Shown here piece by piece: positions 19,330-27,968 of a DNA stretch of 64,000 nt (position 1 is the first letter of the stretch; each line of letters starts with the position of its first letter). The notes beneath the pieces are model-generated. The model searched no databases. It had not been told where the DNA came from and worked only from the letters and a program-made list of their open reading frames with translations. The DNA lies in contig NZ_AP024849.1 in assembly GCF_019977655.1 (NCBI RefSeq), forward strand, positions 505,001-569,000. The letters are read 5' to 3'. The stretch is from Clostridium gelidum (lineage in GTDB: Bacteria; Bacillota; Clostridia; Clostridiales; Clostridiaceae). Made by a program: the position numbers and the translations under genes.

Positions 19330-20346
19330 ATGGAGAATAATAAAGAGATACTTAAAATTAAAACCTATGTTGAAGAGAACTATAGTTTAAATGTAGATAA
19401 TATAGAAAAGGTTAAAAACAGTTATAAAATTATTGCTAAGGATGAGGGATATTGTTTAAAAGTAATTAAATATCAATTCTCTCATTTTTATTTTATTTTG
19501 TGTGCAATGAAACATCTACAAGAAAATGGATTCACTAATATTCCTAAATTTATTGTGAATAAATATGGAAAAGAATATGGATGCATAGATGGAAAATATG
19601 TTTATTTAACTAAATGGATTCCATCGAGGGTAAGTAATTACGATAATCCTATAGAATTAGCTATGATATCAAGTGAACTTGCAAAGTTGCATGAGTGTAG
19701 TAAAGGTTTTACTTTAGAAAAAAACATGAAGCCAAGGATTGGTTGGTTTTCTTGGACTCGCGTATTTGAAACAAGAAAAAATGAAATGATTGATTTTAAA
19801 AATAGAATAGATCAAAAAGCACATAAGTCTGATTTTGACTTACTATATTTAGAAAACATTGAAAGAGAAACAAAAAGAGCTGAAAAAAGCATACTAGGTT
19901 TGCAAAGAAATAATTATGTAAAGATTATGGAGAGAGAAGTTTTTAAAAGAAGTTTTTGTCATCATGATTATGCCCACCATAATATTTTAATAGATGATAA
20001 TAAAAATATTAATATTATAGACTTTGACTATTGCATATTAGATTCTCATCTTCATGATCTCTGTTCATTATTAATAAGAAATATGAAAGATGGAAAATGG
20101 GAAAAAGAAAAATGTAATTTAATCTTGGATGCATATAGTGGCAATATTGAAGTTAAGCAAGATGAAATTCCTATAATAAGAGAATTTATAAGATTTCCTC
20201 AAACTTTTTGGCAAATAGGATTGCAAGTATATTGGGAGCAACAACCTTGGGGAGAAGATTTTTTTCTAAGTAAGTTAGAAAAATATTTAGATGATTGTAC
20301 TGAGAGAGAAGCGTTTATTAATAGTTATTTTAGTGGAGGAAATTAA
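19330..20346 (+). CDS. CotS-family spore coat kinase-like protein
   Basis: 338 aa. CotS proteins are aminoglycoside-phosphotransferase/choline-kinase-like proteins found in the spore coat. The N-lobe (about 20-90) contains the ATP-binding Lys region (EGYCLKVIKY). The catalytic loop is FCHHDYAHHNILI and the metal site IIDFDYCILD, both intact, followed by the family's HDLCSLLIR segment and the RFPQTFWQIG C-terminal motif. An AGGAAAG precedes the ATG. The next gene begins 1 bp after the stop codon. In vivo substrate is unknown. Confidence 0.9.
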   Translation: MENNKEILKIKTYVEENYSLNVDNIEKVKNSYKIIAKDEGYCLKVIKYQFSHFYFILCAMKHLQENGFTNIPKFIVNKYGKEYGCIDGKYVYLTKWIPSRVSNYDNPIELAMISSELAKLHECSKGFTLEKNMKPRIGWFSWTRVFETRKNEMIDFKNRIDQKAHKSDFDLLYLENIERETKRAEKSILGLQRNNYVKIMEREVFKRSFCHHDYAHHNILIDDNKNINIIDFDYCILDSHLHDLCSLLIRNMKDGKWEKEKCNLILDAYSGNIEVKQDEIPIIREFIRFPQTFWQIGLQVYWEQQPWGEDFFLSKLEKYLDDCTEREAFINSYFSGGN

Positions 20347-20347
20347 T

Positions 20348-21097
20348 ATGGATGAATTATGTATTAATGAGTATTTAAATATAAAGGGAATAACTATCGT
20401 TGGGAAGTATTTTAATTATGATAAAAATATTCACAAGAAAGACATTGCTTCTCAAATTAGTTTAATTGTAGAGCTTCATAAAACTTTAATTGGTTGTAAT
20501 TTTAATGGAATGAGCAGAATTAGAAGTACCATAGGTAAGGAAGTTGAAGATTATAAAGTTCAAATAAAGAAACTGCAAAGACACTATGATTATATAGTTA
20601 GTAAACATTATACAAATGAGGTTGAAAAGTTAATATTATCAGATGGTAAGACGATGCTAAAGCAAGCTAAAGAAGCACTAAATCATATTTATGTACATGA
20701 TTATCTTGGTATAATAAGGCGTAGTATGAACAGAGAAGAAATTTGCATTGGTAAAATTGATAGAAATAACTTAAGAAAAAATGAAGGAAAGATTGAAATA
20801 GGTATAATTAAAGACCTGACATACAATTTAGTTGAAGAAGACTTATATAATTATATTAAGAAATTGCAGAGAAAACAATTTGATATAGATGAAGAAGAGC
20901 TAATAAAATTATTTGTACATGGATCTCATTTATCATTTAATAGTTTTGATTACTTGAGAGGCTTATGTAGTTATCCAAAGGATTTTTTTAAAACATGGGA
21001 GACGTATAAAGATAGCAAAAAAGAAAAAACCAATGAGGAAATATTATTAGGATTAAAGAAAAGTTTGAAATATGAAAGCAAGAGTTTTATTCTATAG
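20348..21097 (+). CDS. Degenerate CotS-like protein, probable pseudokinase
   Basis: 249 aa from ATG 20348, chosen because GGAGGA lies at 20335-20340; an upstream in-frame start would lie inside the preceding gene. It aligns with the CotS family mainly in the C-terminal lobe: VHDYLGIIRRS, then CIGKIDRNN where CHHDxxxHN is expected, IIKDLTYNL where IIDFDYC is expected, and the CSYPKDFFKTWE motif that corresponds to FPQ-FW. Both the catalytic Asp loop and the DFD metal motif are lost, and most of the N-lobe is missing. It is translationally linked to the intact CotS upstream and could be a structural partner. Confidence 0.72.
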   Translation: MDELCINEYLNIKGITIVGKYFNYDKNIHKKDIASQISLIVELHKTLIGCNFNGMSRIRSTIGKEVEDYKVQIKKLQRHYDYIVSKHYTNEVEKLILSDGKTMLKQAKEALNHIYVHDYLGIIRRSMNREEICIGKIDRNNLRKNEGKIEIGIIKDLTYNLVEEDLYNYIKKLQRKQFDIDEEELIKLFVHGSHLSFNSFDYLRGLCSYPKDFFKTWETYKDSKKEKTNEEILLGLKKSLKYESKSFIL

Positions 21098-21159
21098 ATA
21101 TATTTGAACAAATAGTTTTTTGAGAATCTAAAATTTAGTTAGTTGTTAGGAGGAAAAGT

Positions 21160-22209
21160 ATGAATAAAACTAAGTATTCAGAAAAAAATTATTTATGTGA
21201 TTATGATTTGAGTTTGAAGTTTTTTAATGAGCTTGGGATAAAAGTGAATGATGTTGTTCCTCTTAGAAAAGTATTTGTAATATCTACAGATGAAGGAAAT
21301 AAAGTTTTAAAAAGAGTAAACTATGGTGTTGATAGAATAAATTTAATAAGTGATTCTTTAGATTATGTTAAAAAGAGTTACAATAATGTAATAACATATA
21401 ATAAATTTAAGGATGGTTTGAGTTATAAGAAGTGGAAAGATGATATTTATATTGTTATGGATATTTTAGATGGAAGAGAAGCATCATTTTCAAATCCAGT
21501 GGAAATTAATCTTTGTGCAGAAAATATAGCTTTAATGCATAACTCATCCAATGGATTAAGACAATATTTAAAAGATAAATACAATAAGGATTTTTTAGAC
21601 ATATCCTTAAAGGATAAGTTTCAAAAAGCATATGATGAATTAATATGGATGAAAAGTTTAGTAAAGAGTTATAAATATAAAAATGAGTTTGATGAATTAT
21701 TCACTGAAAATGTAGACAAGCATTTATTGGAGATTAAAGAGGTACAAGAGGAACTTGAAAAAAGTAAGTATGATGATTTGAGACAATCGGCAGATACAAT
21801 TTGTCTTTGTCATAACGATTTAGCTTACCATAATTTTTTAACTAAAAATAATGAAATAAGCATAATAGATTTTGACTTTATGACTTTAGATTTAAGAATA
21901 ATGGATCTTTCTGACTTTACTTTAAAAGCTATAAAAAATGTAGCTTTTGATATAGATAAAATGCTAATGTGCATAAATGGGTATGAGAATATTTCGCTTT
22001 TAAAGAAAGAAGAAAAAGAACTATTATATATACTTATAAAATTTCCAAGAGATTTTTATACTATTTCTAGGGATTACTACTATAAAAGAAAAAGGTGGGA
22101 ATATGAAGTTTATTTAAATAGATTTAAGACAAAATTGAATAATGAAGAATTTAGATACGAATTTTTAGAAGCTTATAAAAATACGTTTGTTATAAATACT
22201 AGAAATTAA
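21160..22209 (+). CDS. CotS-family spore coat kinase-like protein
   Basis: 349 aa. The catalytic loop LCHNDLAYHNFLT and metal motif IIDFDFMTLD are intact, with the downstream DLSDFTLKAIKN and KFPRDFYTIS segments typical of CotS. The N-lobe Lys is in NKVLKRVNYG. AGGAGG precedes the ATG. It is the third gene of the CotS run and is closed by a strong terminator 34 bp downstream. Confidence 0.9.
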   Translation: MNKTKYSEKNYLCDYDLSLKFFNELGIKVNDVVPLRKVFVISTDEGNKVLKRVNYGVDRINLISDSLDYVKKSYNNVITYNKFKDGLSYKKWKDDIYIVMDILDGREASFSNPVEINLCAENIALMHNSSNGLRQYLKDKYNKDFLDISLKDKFQKAYDELIWMKSLVKSYKYKNEFDELFTENVDKHLLEIKEVQEELEKSKYDDLRQSADTICLCHNDLAYHNFLTKNNEISIIDFDFMTLDLRIMDLSDFTLKAIKNVAFDIDKMLMCINGYENISLLKKEEKELLYILIKFPRDFYTISRDYYYKRKRWEYEVYLNRFKTKLNNEEFRYEFLEAYKNTFVINTRN

Positions 22210-22242
22210 AATTATTATTATATTATCAAAATATGTTCAAGT

Positions 22243-22300
22243 AAAAATAAAGGTTATACGGTTTATGAAAAACACCCAATAAAGTATAACCTTTATTTTT
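22243..22300 (+). terminator. Terminator of the CotS run
   Basis: A 17-bp perfect stem (AAAAATAAAGGTTATAC at 22243-22259 with 22284-22300) with its own T-run in the right arm. The symmetry would also allow termination on the minus strand. Confidence 0.88.
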
Positions 22301-22381
22301 ATTCCTTTTCCTAAGATTTTAGTACCAAAAATGGGAAATTAAATTGTATTATTATGTATAATAATAAAGGCGGTGAAACAA

Positions 22382-22552
22382 ATGGGAAATATAATTAAGA
22401 TAAATATGTATGTAGAAATGAAAAAAGAAAAAAATAGCAAGATAAAGTTAGAAACTCTAGAACAAAATATTCAGAAATATAACAAATGGTTAAAGATGAC
22501 AGATAGAGAGGATATGATAGAGAACTATGAAAAATTCTTGCAAGCTCAGTAA
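22382..22552 (+). CDS. Small unknown charged protein (56 aa)
   Basis: A 56-aa frame with a ribosome site (AAAGGCGGTG, about 7 bp before ATG) and flanked by terminators on both sides, which supports a real monocistronic gene. The protein is Lys/Glu/Asn-rich and predicted helical, with no Cys, signal or membrane segment (MGNIIKINMYVEMKKEKNSK at the start, ending FLQAQ). I do not recognise a family. Its place inside the spore coat cluster is the only hint to its role. Confidence 0.7.
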   Translation: MGNIIKINMYVEMKKEKNSKIKLETLEQNIQKYNKWLKMTDREDMIENYEKFLQAQ

Positions 22553-22560
22553 TTATTTTT

Positions 22561-22604
22561 AAGAGATAGGTTAGACGTTAAGTTTTAAGCTATCTCTTTT
22601 TTTT
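22561..22604 (+). terminator. Terminator of the small gene at 22382
   Basis: AAGAGATAG (22561-22569) pairs with CTATCTCTT (22590-22598), followed by eight Ts. It starts 8 bp after the stop codon. Confidence 0.88.
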
Positions 22605-22729
22605 ATAAATTCGCTAGTAGTTTTAAAAATGCTATAATGTAAAAATAAGTAAAATTATGATATACTGTAATAAGAAATTTATGTAAATAGATTGAGAACA
22701 GTCAAGGTTGGTTAAAAAGGAGTAATATT

Positions 22730-23071
22730 ATGCGAATATATATTTCATTAATTATAATTGGATTTTGTATAATATCTAGTTTAATGATTAGATATAAATT
22801 TAAAATAAGAAGACCCATGAATATTAACGTTAGAGTTTTACAGCCCAAGTATTTAATTTATATATTAGCTATTTTAGGTTTGATTGTGTTGATAATCACT
22901 ATGATTATAAAAAATGCTAAATATCTATTACTTTGGATGATAATTTATAACATTATTAATTCTGTTTACAAGATAAAACATTTAAAAGACAAAAAGTCTA
23001 AATATTATTTTATAATAGAATTTATTTTTTGGGGATATTTCGGTATTCTTGTTATTACTTCTTTGATTTGA
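22730..23071 (+). CDS. Small membrane protein, DUF4181-like
   Basis: 113 aa with about four membrane segments (3-20, 40-61, 66-82, 93-112). The conserved core RYKFKIRRPMNINVRVLQPKYL and the later NSVYKIKHLKDKKSKYY are shared with the next gene and fit the DUF4181 family of small membrane proteins. AAAGGAG precedes the ATG. Function unknown. The two genes are a tandem duplication. Confidence 0.75.
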   Translation: MRIYISLIIIGFCIISSLMIRYKFKIRRPMNINVRVLQPKYLIYILAILGLIVLIITMIIKNAKYLLLWMIIYNIINSVYKIKHLKDKKSKYYFIIEFIFWGYFGILVITSLI

Positions 23072-23120
23072 TAAGTTATTTATTTAAGTGATAAAGTAAA
23101 TTTTTAAAGGAGATAACATT

Positions 23121-23474
23121 ATGCAAATGCTTATGTTTATTTTACTAATTATAATTGGAATTATGTGTATAATATTTAGATTGATACTTAGATATAAATT
23201 TAAAATACCAAAATCACAGTATATTGATGTTAATGCGTTACAACCAAAATATTTTAAGCATATAATGCTAGTCTTATTTATTGTTACTATGCTAATATCT
23301 ATGCATATACGACATACTGAGTATATGTCACTTTGGTTATTAAGTAAGCTGGGGATTGATTCTGTCTATAGAATAAAATATTTAAGAAATGATAAGTCAC
23401 GATACTATAATATACTAGAACTTATTTTTTGGGTATATGGTTGTATTAGTGTTATTGCATCTTTCTTTTGGTAA
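23121..23474 (+). CDS. Small membrane protein, DUF4181-like paralogue
   Basis: 117 aa, paralogue of the preceding gene: RYKFKIPKSQYIDVNALQPK and DSVYRIKYLRNDKSRYY match it position by position. About four membrane segments. It starts 49 bp after its paralogue with AAAGGAG before the ATG. Function unknown. Confidence 0.75.
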   Translation: MQMLMFILLIIIGIMCIIFRLILRYKFKIPKSQYIDVNALQPKYFKHIMLVLFIVTMLISMHIRHTEYMSLWLLSKLGIDSVYRIKYLRNDKSRYYNILELIFWVYGCISVIASFFW

Positions 23475-23488
23475 ATTATGAATTTAAC

Positions 23489-23516
23489 AGGTAGCCCATT
23501 TGGACTACCTATTTTT
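23489..23516 (+). terminator. Terminator after the DUF4181 pair
   Basis: AGGTAG (23489-23494), CCA, TGG and CTACCT (23505-23510) form a compact hairpin followed by ATTTTT. It is 14 bp after the stop codon. Confidence 0.85.
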
Positions 23517-23544
23517 AGGTGTTCATTTAACCATCTCATATGCC

Positions 23545-24666
23545 TTAAGATTTTAGAATAGATTCATAAGCCGATATAGTTTCAAGGGCTGTTTTATTCC
23601 AAGAAAAATGTTTATTACGAGTTAAGCTTTTTTTCACCATTGTTAGCCGGAGGAGGCTGTTACTTAATACTCTTTCTATGTCATAAGATAATGAATCTAT
23701 ATCATTAGGGTCTATAAAAAGTGCAGATTCATAACATACTTCAGGCAACGACGTAACATTAGAAGCTATTACAGGAGTTCCACAAGCCATAGCCTCTATA
23801 GGAGGTAAGCCAAAGCCTTCATAAAAAGAAGGATAGACTAAAACTTCTGTAGCATTGTAAAATAACGGCATATCTTCAATAGGAACAAAATCTGTAAAAA
23901 TCACATTGTTAGAAACTAGGAGTTCTTCAGCTCTACTTTTATATTTATAATAAGAAGGGCCTTTTTTTCCTGTTATAACTAATTTGTAGGTCTCTTTCAA
24001 TTTACTTGGAAGAGTTGAATATGCGTCAATTAAGCCTAAAATATTTTTTCTTGGACTAAAGCCACCAACATAAAGTATAAAATCTTCTTGTATTCCATAT
24101 TTTTTTGTAATCAAATCTTTGCAGTGACATTTACTCATGGGCTTATAAATATCTTCAGCAGCAAGTGGAGTTACATAAATGTTTTCAGAAGGAAAGTTAA
24201 ATTCTTTAGCAATGTCATTTTTAGAAAAGTTAGAGACCGTAATTATTCCATCACAATTTTCTAAGATTTTTGGCAATTCATCATTAAATATTTTAAGGTA
24301 TCTATCGCTAACGGTTTCAGGCATTTTTAAAGGAATTATATCATGAAGTGTAATAACTTTTTTACATTTAATATTTTCTGATAATCCAACTCCATTTTGA
24401 GGTACATGGTAAAGCTCTATATCAGTATTGTTTAATATATTAGGAACATTTACATCGTCCCAAAAACTATTAGAAGATGTTGATTCAACAAGTTCGGTTT
24501 TAAAATTACTTTTTAAATTATTTATAGAGTTGCATTGTGGCATGAAAATTAAATAGTCATTATTAAAATCGGTATTATTAAGACTCAGTATTAGTTGATT
24601 GGTATATGTGCCTATTCCAGTACCTTGATACCACTTTGCAGCCCTACCATCTATTCCTATTTTCAT
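23545..24666 (-). CDS. GT4-family glycosyltransferase, paralogue of 18027-19157
   Basis: 373 aa. Same architecture as the first glycosyltransferase: MKIGIDGRAAKWYQGTGIGTYT at the start, VPQNGVG, LHDIIPLKMPETVSDRYL, and the donor-site YEGFGLPPIEAMACGTPV. Like its paralogue it is transcribed divergently from a CotS-type gene, which points to duplication of a GT-CotS gene pair. Substrate unknown; a coat or exosporium glycan is plausible. Confidence 0.88.
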   Translation of the reverse strand: MKIGIDGRAAKWYQGTGIGTYTNQLILSLNNTDFNNDYLIFMPQCNSINNLKSNFKTELVESTSSNSFWDDVNVPNILNNTDIELYHVPQNGVGLSENIKCKKVITLHDIIPLKMPETVSDRYLKIFNDELPKILENCDGIITVSNFSKNDIAKEFNFPSENIYVTPLAAEDIYKPMSKCHCKDLITKKYGIQEDFILYVGGFSPRKNILGLIDAYSTLPSKLKETYKLVITGKKGPSYYKYKSRAEELLVSNNVIFTDFVPIEDMPLFYNATEVLVYPSFYEGFGLPPIEAMACGTPVIASNVTSLPEVCYESALFIDPNDIDSLSYDIERVLSNSLLRLTMVKKSLTRNKHFSWNKTALETISAYESILKS

Positions 24667-24775
24667 TATTAAACCCTTTCATAGTAGTTATATTAATGTA
24701 TTATATTAAAAGAATATAAAAAATGTTAATAAAAGAAGTAATATCCTCATATAAATATATAAGGAGGTGAGAACT

Positions 24776-25774
24776 ATGATGAGGGAATTTGAAATTGAAA
24801 GACAATTTAACCTTAAGATAGAAAAAATTAAAGCCAATAAGGGTGTTTACTATCTTAAAACAGATAAGGGCGAAAGGTGTTTAAAGAAAATAAATTATGG
24901 GCCTCAAAAATTATTGTTTGTGTATGGTGCTAAAGAGCACTTAAGAAAAAATGGTTTTAATAATTTAGATAAATATTATTTAAACATAAATGGAGAACCT
25001 TATGCATTAGTTAATGAAGATTTATACACTGTATCAGAATGGTTAGAAGGGCGGGAATGTGACTTTCATAATATAGATGAAGTAAAGATAGCAGCCAAGA
25101 CTTTAGCTAATCTTCATGAAGCATCTAAAGGATATGATCCGCCAGAAAATTCAAAACTTAAAAGTGATCTTGGCAGATGGCCTCATTTAATAGAAAAGAG
25201 AATTAAATCATTAGACAAAATGAGAGATATGGTAAGGAAAAAGAATATAAAAAGTGATTTTGATCTATTGTATTTAAAATCCATGGAATTTTATAAGGAA
25301 ATTGGAAATGAGGCTTTATCAACTTTAAAAGAATCAGATTATTATGAGTTATGCATGTTTGCAGAAAATGAAAAAAGCTTTTGCCATCATGATTTTACTT
25401 ATCATAATATAATTTTAGGGGATAATGAGGACATACATGTTATTGATTTTGATTATTGTAAAAGAGAAGTTAGAACTTTTGATATAAGTAACTTTATGAT
25501 AAAAGTTTTAAAAAGGGTTGATTGGAATTTAGAATTTGCTACTGCTATTATAGAATCCTATAATTCAGTTTCGACATTAAAACCGGAGGAATATAAAGTA
25601 CTGTATGCATATCTTCAATTTCCACAAAGATATTGGAGACTAGCTAATAGATATTATTATAATGAAGTAAATTGGGCACAAAATACATTCGCAACTAAAT
25701 TAGACTCTATAATAAATGAACAAGATAAGTATTTAGATTTTCTAAACAAATTTAAGAATGAATATAAGGTTTAA
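24776..25774 (+). CDS. CotS-family spore coat kinase-like protein
   Basis: 332 aa from ATG 24776; AAGGAGGTGA at 24761-24770 is the ribosome site and makes the earlier in-frame GTG unlikely. Catalytic loop FCHHDFTYHNIIL and metal motif VIDFDYCKRE are intact, followed by FDISNFMIKVLKR and QFPQRYWRLANRYYY. The N-lobe Lys lies in KGERCLKKINYG. It is the third intact CotS homologue in the cluster and lies upstream of yabG, separated from it by a terminator. Confidence 0.9.
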   Translation: MMREFEIERQFNLKIEKIKANKGVYYLKTDKGERCLKKINYGPQKLLFVYGAKEHLRKNGFNNLDKYYLNINGEPYALVNEDLYTVSEWLEGRECDFHNIDEVKIAAKTLANLHEASKGYDPPENSKLKSDLGRWPHLIEKRIKSLDKMRDMVRKKNIKSDFDLLYLKSMEFYKEIGNEALSTLKESDYYELCMFAENEKSFCHHDFTYHNIILGDNEDIHVIDFDYCKREVRTFDISNFMIKVLKRVDWNLEFATAIIESYNSVSTLKPEEYKVLYAYLQFPQRYWRLANRYYYNEVNWAQNTFATKLDSIINEQDKYLDFLNKFKNEYKV

Positions 25775-25832
25775 CAATTGTAATTTACAAAGAAGAGTTG
25801 GATGAATTTAATATTTAATAAGTATAACTTAA

Positions 25833-25886
25833 AAGAAAGAGTAGCCTTAAAATAATTAAAAGATTATTTTTTTGTTGCTCTTTCTT
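25833..25886 (+). terminator. Terminator between cotS and yabG
   Basis: AAGAAAGAG (25833-25841) pairs with CTCTTTCTT (25878-25886), with AGC/GTTGC continuing inward and a T-run inside the right half. yabG therefore probably has its own promoter. Confidence 0.75.
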
Positions 25887-25990
25887 GATGTAGAGGAAAA
25901 CATTGTACACTGTGAATTAAAAATAGAAGAAACCTTTGATAATCATTACCATATTATAAACTGTAGAATAATATGTGGTAGGAGAAAGTA

Positions 25991-26851
25991 ATGAGAATTG
26001 GAGATATAGTTGTAAGAAAATCTTATAAGAAAGATGTTACTTTTAAAATAATTGATATTAAAGAAAAGGACGGAAAAGAAAATATTATTTTAAAAGGAAT
26101 TAATATAAGGATAATAGCAGATGCAGAGGTAGACGATCTTGATATGGCTGAAGAAAATAGTGGTTCTCAAGATAAAATTTTAAATACAAGAGTTAATGAA
26201 GCTATAAAAAAGGTTATGATACTCAGAGGTGCGGTTAGAGATAAAGTTGAAAAGGCGCCAAAGATCAAAGCAAAAAATGAATTGGTATTTGGTAGACCAG
26301 GAAAAATACTTCATGTAGATGGAGATAGTGAATACATGGAAACGTGTTTAAAAGTATATAAGCAATTATCATTAGATGCAGTAGGACGCGCAATACCGGA
26401 AAAAGATCAACCAGATGTAATAGTAGATCTAGTAAAAGAAATAAAACCAGACATAGTAGTTTTAACAGGACATGATAGTGTGATTAAAGACCCAAAGGAC
26501 TATTTGAATTTAGATAATTATAGGAATTCAAAATATTATTTAGAATCAGTTAAGAATTTAAGAAATTATAATTCAAGTTATGATGAATTAGTTATATTCG
26601 CAGGTGCATGTCAAAGTTGTTATGAAAGAATACTAGATGTTGGTGCCAACTTTGCGTCGAGCCCAAATCGAGTTTTAATTCATTGTTTAGATCCAGTTTT
26701 TGTATGCGAAAAGATTGCTTATACTAGAATAGATAATGTTGTCTCAATAACTGATGTAATTGAAAATACAATAACAGGAATAAAAGGAGTTGGAGGACTA
26801 CAGACTAGAGGGAAGTATAGGGAGGGGTATCCTAAATCTCTTTATATTTAA
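25991..26851 (+). CDS. yabG: Sporulation-specific protease YabG
   Basis: 286 aa, full length. YabG is the mother-cell protease that trims coat and spore proteins (in C. difficile it also processes CspBA and SipL). The N terminus (MRIGDIVVRKSYKKDVTFKI) and the core with VVLTGHDS and FAGACQSCYE, which hold the likely catalytic His and Cys, match the family. AGGAG lies before the ATG. Its place after the CotS/glycosyltransferase genes supports a coat-assembly cluster. Confidence 0.95.
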   Translation: MRIGDIVVRKSYKKDVTFKIIDIKEKDGKENIILKGINIRIIADAEVDDLDMAEENSGSQDKILNTRVNEAIKKVMILRGAVRDKVEKAPKIKAKNELVFGRPGKILHVDGDSEYMETCLKVYKQLSLDAVGRAIPEKDQPDVIVDLVKEIKPDIVVLTGHDSVIKDPKDYLNLDNYRNSKYYLESVKNLRNYNSSYDELVIFAGACQSCYERILDVGANFASSPNRVLIHCLDPVFVCEKIAYTRIDNVVSITDVIENTITGIKGVGGLQTRGKYREGYPKSLYI

Positions 26852-27215
26852 TAGATAAAGCTTGATAAGATCCATATTCTTTTATGGTAATATTCTAAAC
26901 CATAAATATTGTGAAGAATATTAGAATATATATTCTAAAGAATATTACCATACATACATATGCTTCAGAATATGCACCTATGAAAAGAGTGCGAAGCACA
27001 ATAAGGAACTTATTAAGCATAACTAAGAACTTTTCACATATAAGAAAGTGGGATAGCACAAGTTATTGACGCAAAGAGACTTCAGATGTACTATAAGACA
27101 TATGGATATCTATTATAATATTGAAAATTGCTAGATTAGCTTATACAAATTATATAGTAAAAGCTATTAAAGAACAAAGTAGATGCAATAAAGATTACTT
27201 TTTAGGGGGATACAT
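26852..27215. other. Gene-free gap with AT-rich inverted repeats and short repeat words
   Basis: TATGGTAATATTCT (26883-26896) pairs with AGAATATTACCATA (26939-26952), enclosing the palindrome TTAGAATATATATTCTAA (26921-26938). Between about 26974 and 27070 lie two degenerate copies of a word AAAGTGCGACAGCACAA...AAGAACTTTTCACATAT that recurs near 34353-34402. No gene is visible. AGGGGG before 27216 serves the next gene. Confidence 0.6.
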
Positions 27216-27608
27216 ATGAAAACAATAGAAGTAGTTGCAGGAATTATACAAAATAATAATGAAATATTTATTACTCGTCGTGGCTATGGTGAGTTTGAAA
27301 ATATGTGGGAATTTCCTGGTGGAAAAATGCAAATGGGGGAAACTCGAGGAGAAGCCCTTAGACGTGAAATCAAAGAAGAGTTAGAGTTAGAAATTGAAAT
27401 CTCTAAATACTTAACAACCGTTGAGTATGATTATCCTAATTTTCATCTAAAAATGCACTGTTTTATATGCACCATATCTGGTGGTGAATTGCATCTGAAT
27501 GCTCATAATGAAGTTAAATGGACAACTTTAGAAGAGCTAGATAAACTTAATTGGGTACCAGCGGATATATCAGTAATTGAAAAACTTAAGGCACAATCAA
27601 ATAAATAA
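27216..27608 (+). CDS. Nudix hydrolase, MutT/(d)NTP pyrophosphohydrolase type
   Basis: 130 aa. The Nudix box GGKMQMGETRGEALRREIKEEL matches GX5EX7REUXEEXGU closely (the late Gly is replaced), so it should hydrolyse nucleoside triphosphates such as 8-oxo-dGTP or 5-methyl-dCTP. The WEFPGGK lead and the KWTTLEELDKLNWVPADI tail are typical of the short MutT group. AGGGGG precedes the ATG. The last codons AAG GCA CAA TCA AAT AAA TAA coincide with the left end of a MITE-like element, so the native C terminus has apparently been replaced by element sequence. Confidence 0.9.
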   Translation: MKTIEVVAGIIQNNNEIFITRRGYGEFENMWEFPGGKMQMGETRGEALRREIKEELELEIEISKYLTTVEYDYPNFHLKMHCFICTISGGELHLNAHNEVKWTTLEELDKLNWVPADISVIEKLKAQSNK

Positions 27609-27751
27609 CAAGTCCATCTGCCAGCCTAGTTGCTATCATCCTGCGTCAGTAAAATACCATAATAGGGCCACTATGATGGCATTTTACTTCCTTGCCTGAT
27701 GAAAAATATTCATGGCAGTTTTGGACTTGTTATTTATTTTTATGTGCCTAA
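27589..27751. mobile_element. MITE-like element overlapping the Nudix gene end
   Basis: Left terminus AAGGCACAATCAAATAAATA then ACAAGTCC from 27588/27589, right terminus GGACTTGTTATTTATTTTTA then TGTGCCTA ending near 27751. It shares the interior CCTTGCCTGATGAAAAATAT with the copies at 12029 and 63393. The left terminus encodes the last residues and stop codon of the Nudix gene. The rest of the gap to 27968 holds only AT-rich DNA with a weak inverted repeat (AAAGTGATATTT near 27767 with AAATATCACTTT near 27820). Confidence 0.85.
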
Positions 27752-27968
27752 AGAACTATAAAAAGTAAAAGTGATATTTTTTCTAAGTGTACAGTATTCA
27801 GAGAATATGTACAAAGATTAAATATCACTTTTATTATAGGAATTCATGAAATAATGTAGTCAAAAAAATCTTCTCTCACAGGTATATAATTGATATTCAA
27901 TTTTCATAGAAATATTATTACTATCTCTGCGAGTATATTGCTTTAGGAGTTTCTTGAAACCACCAATA

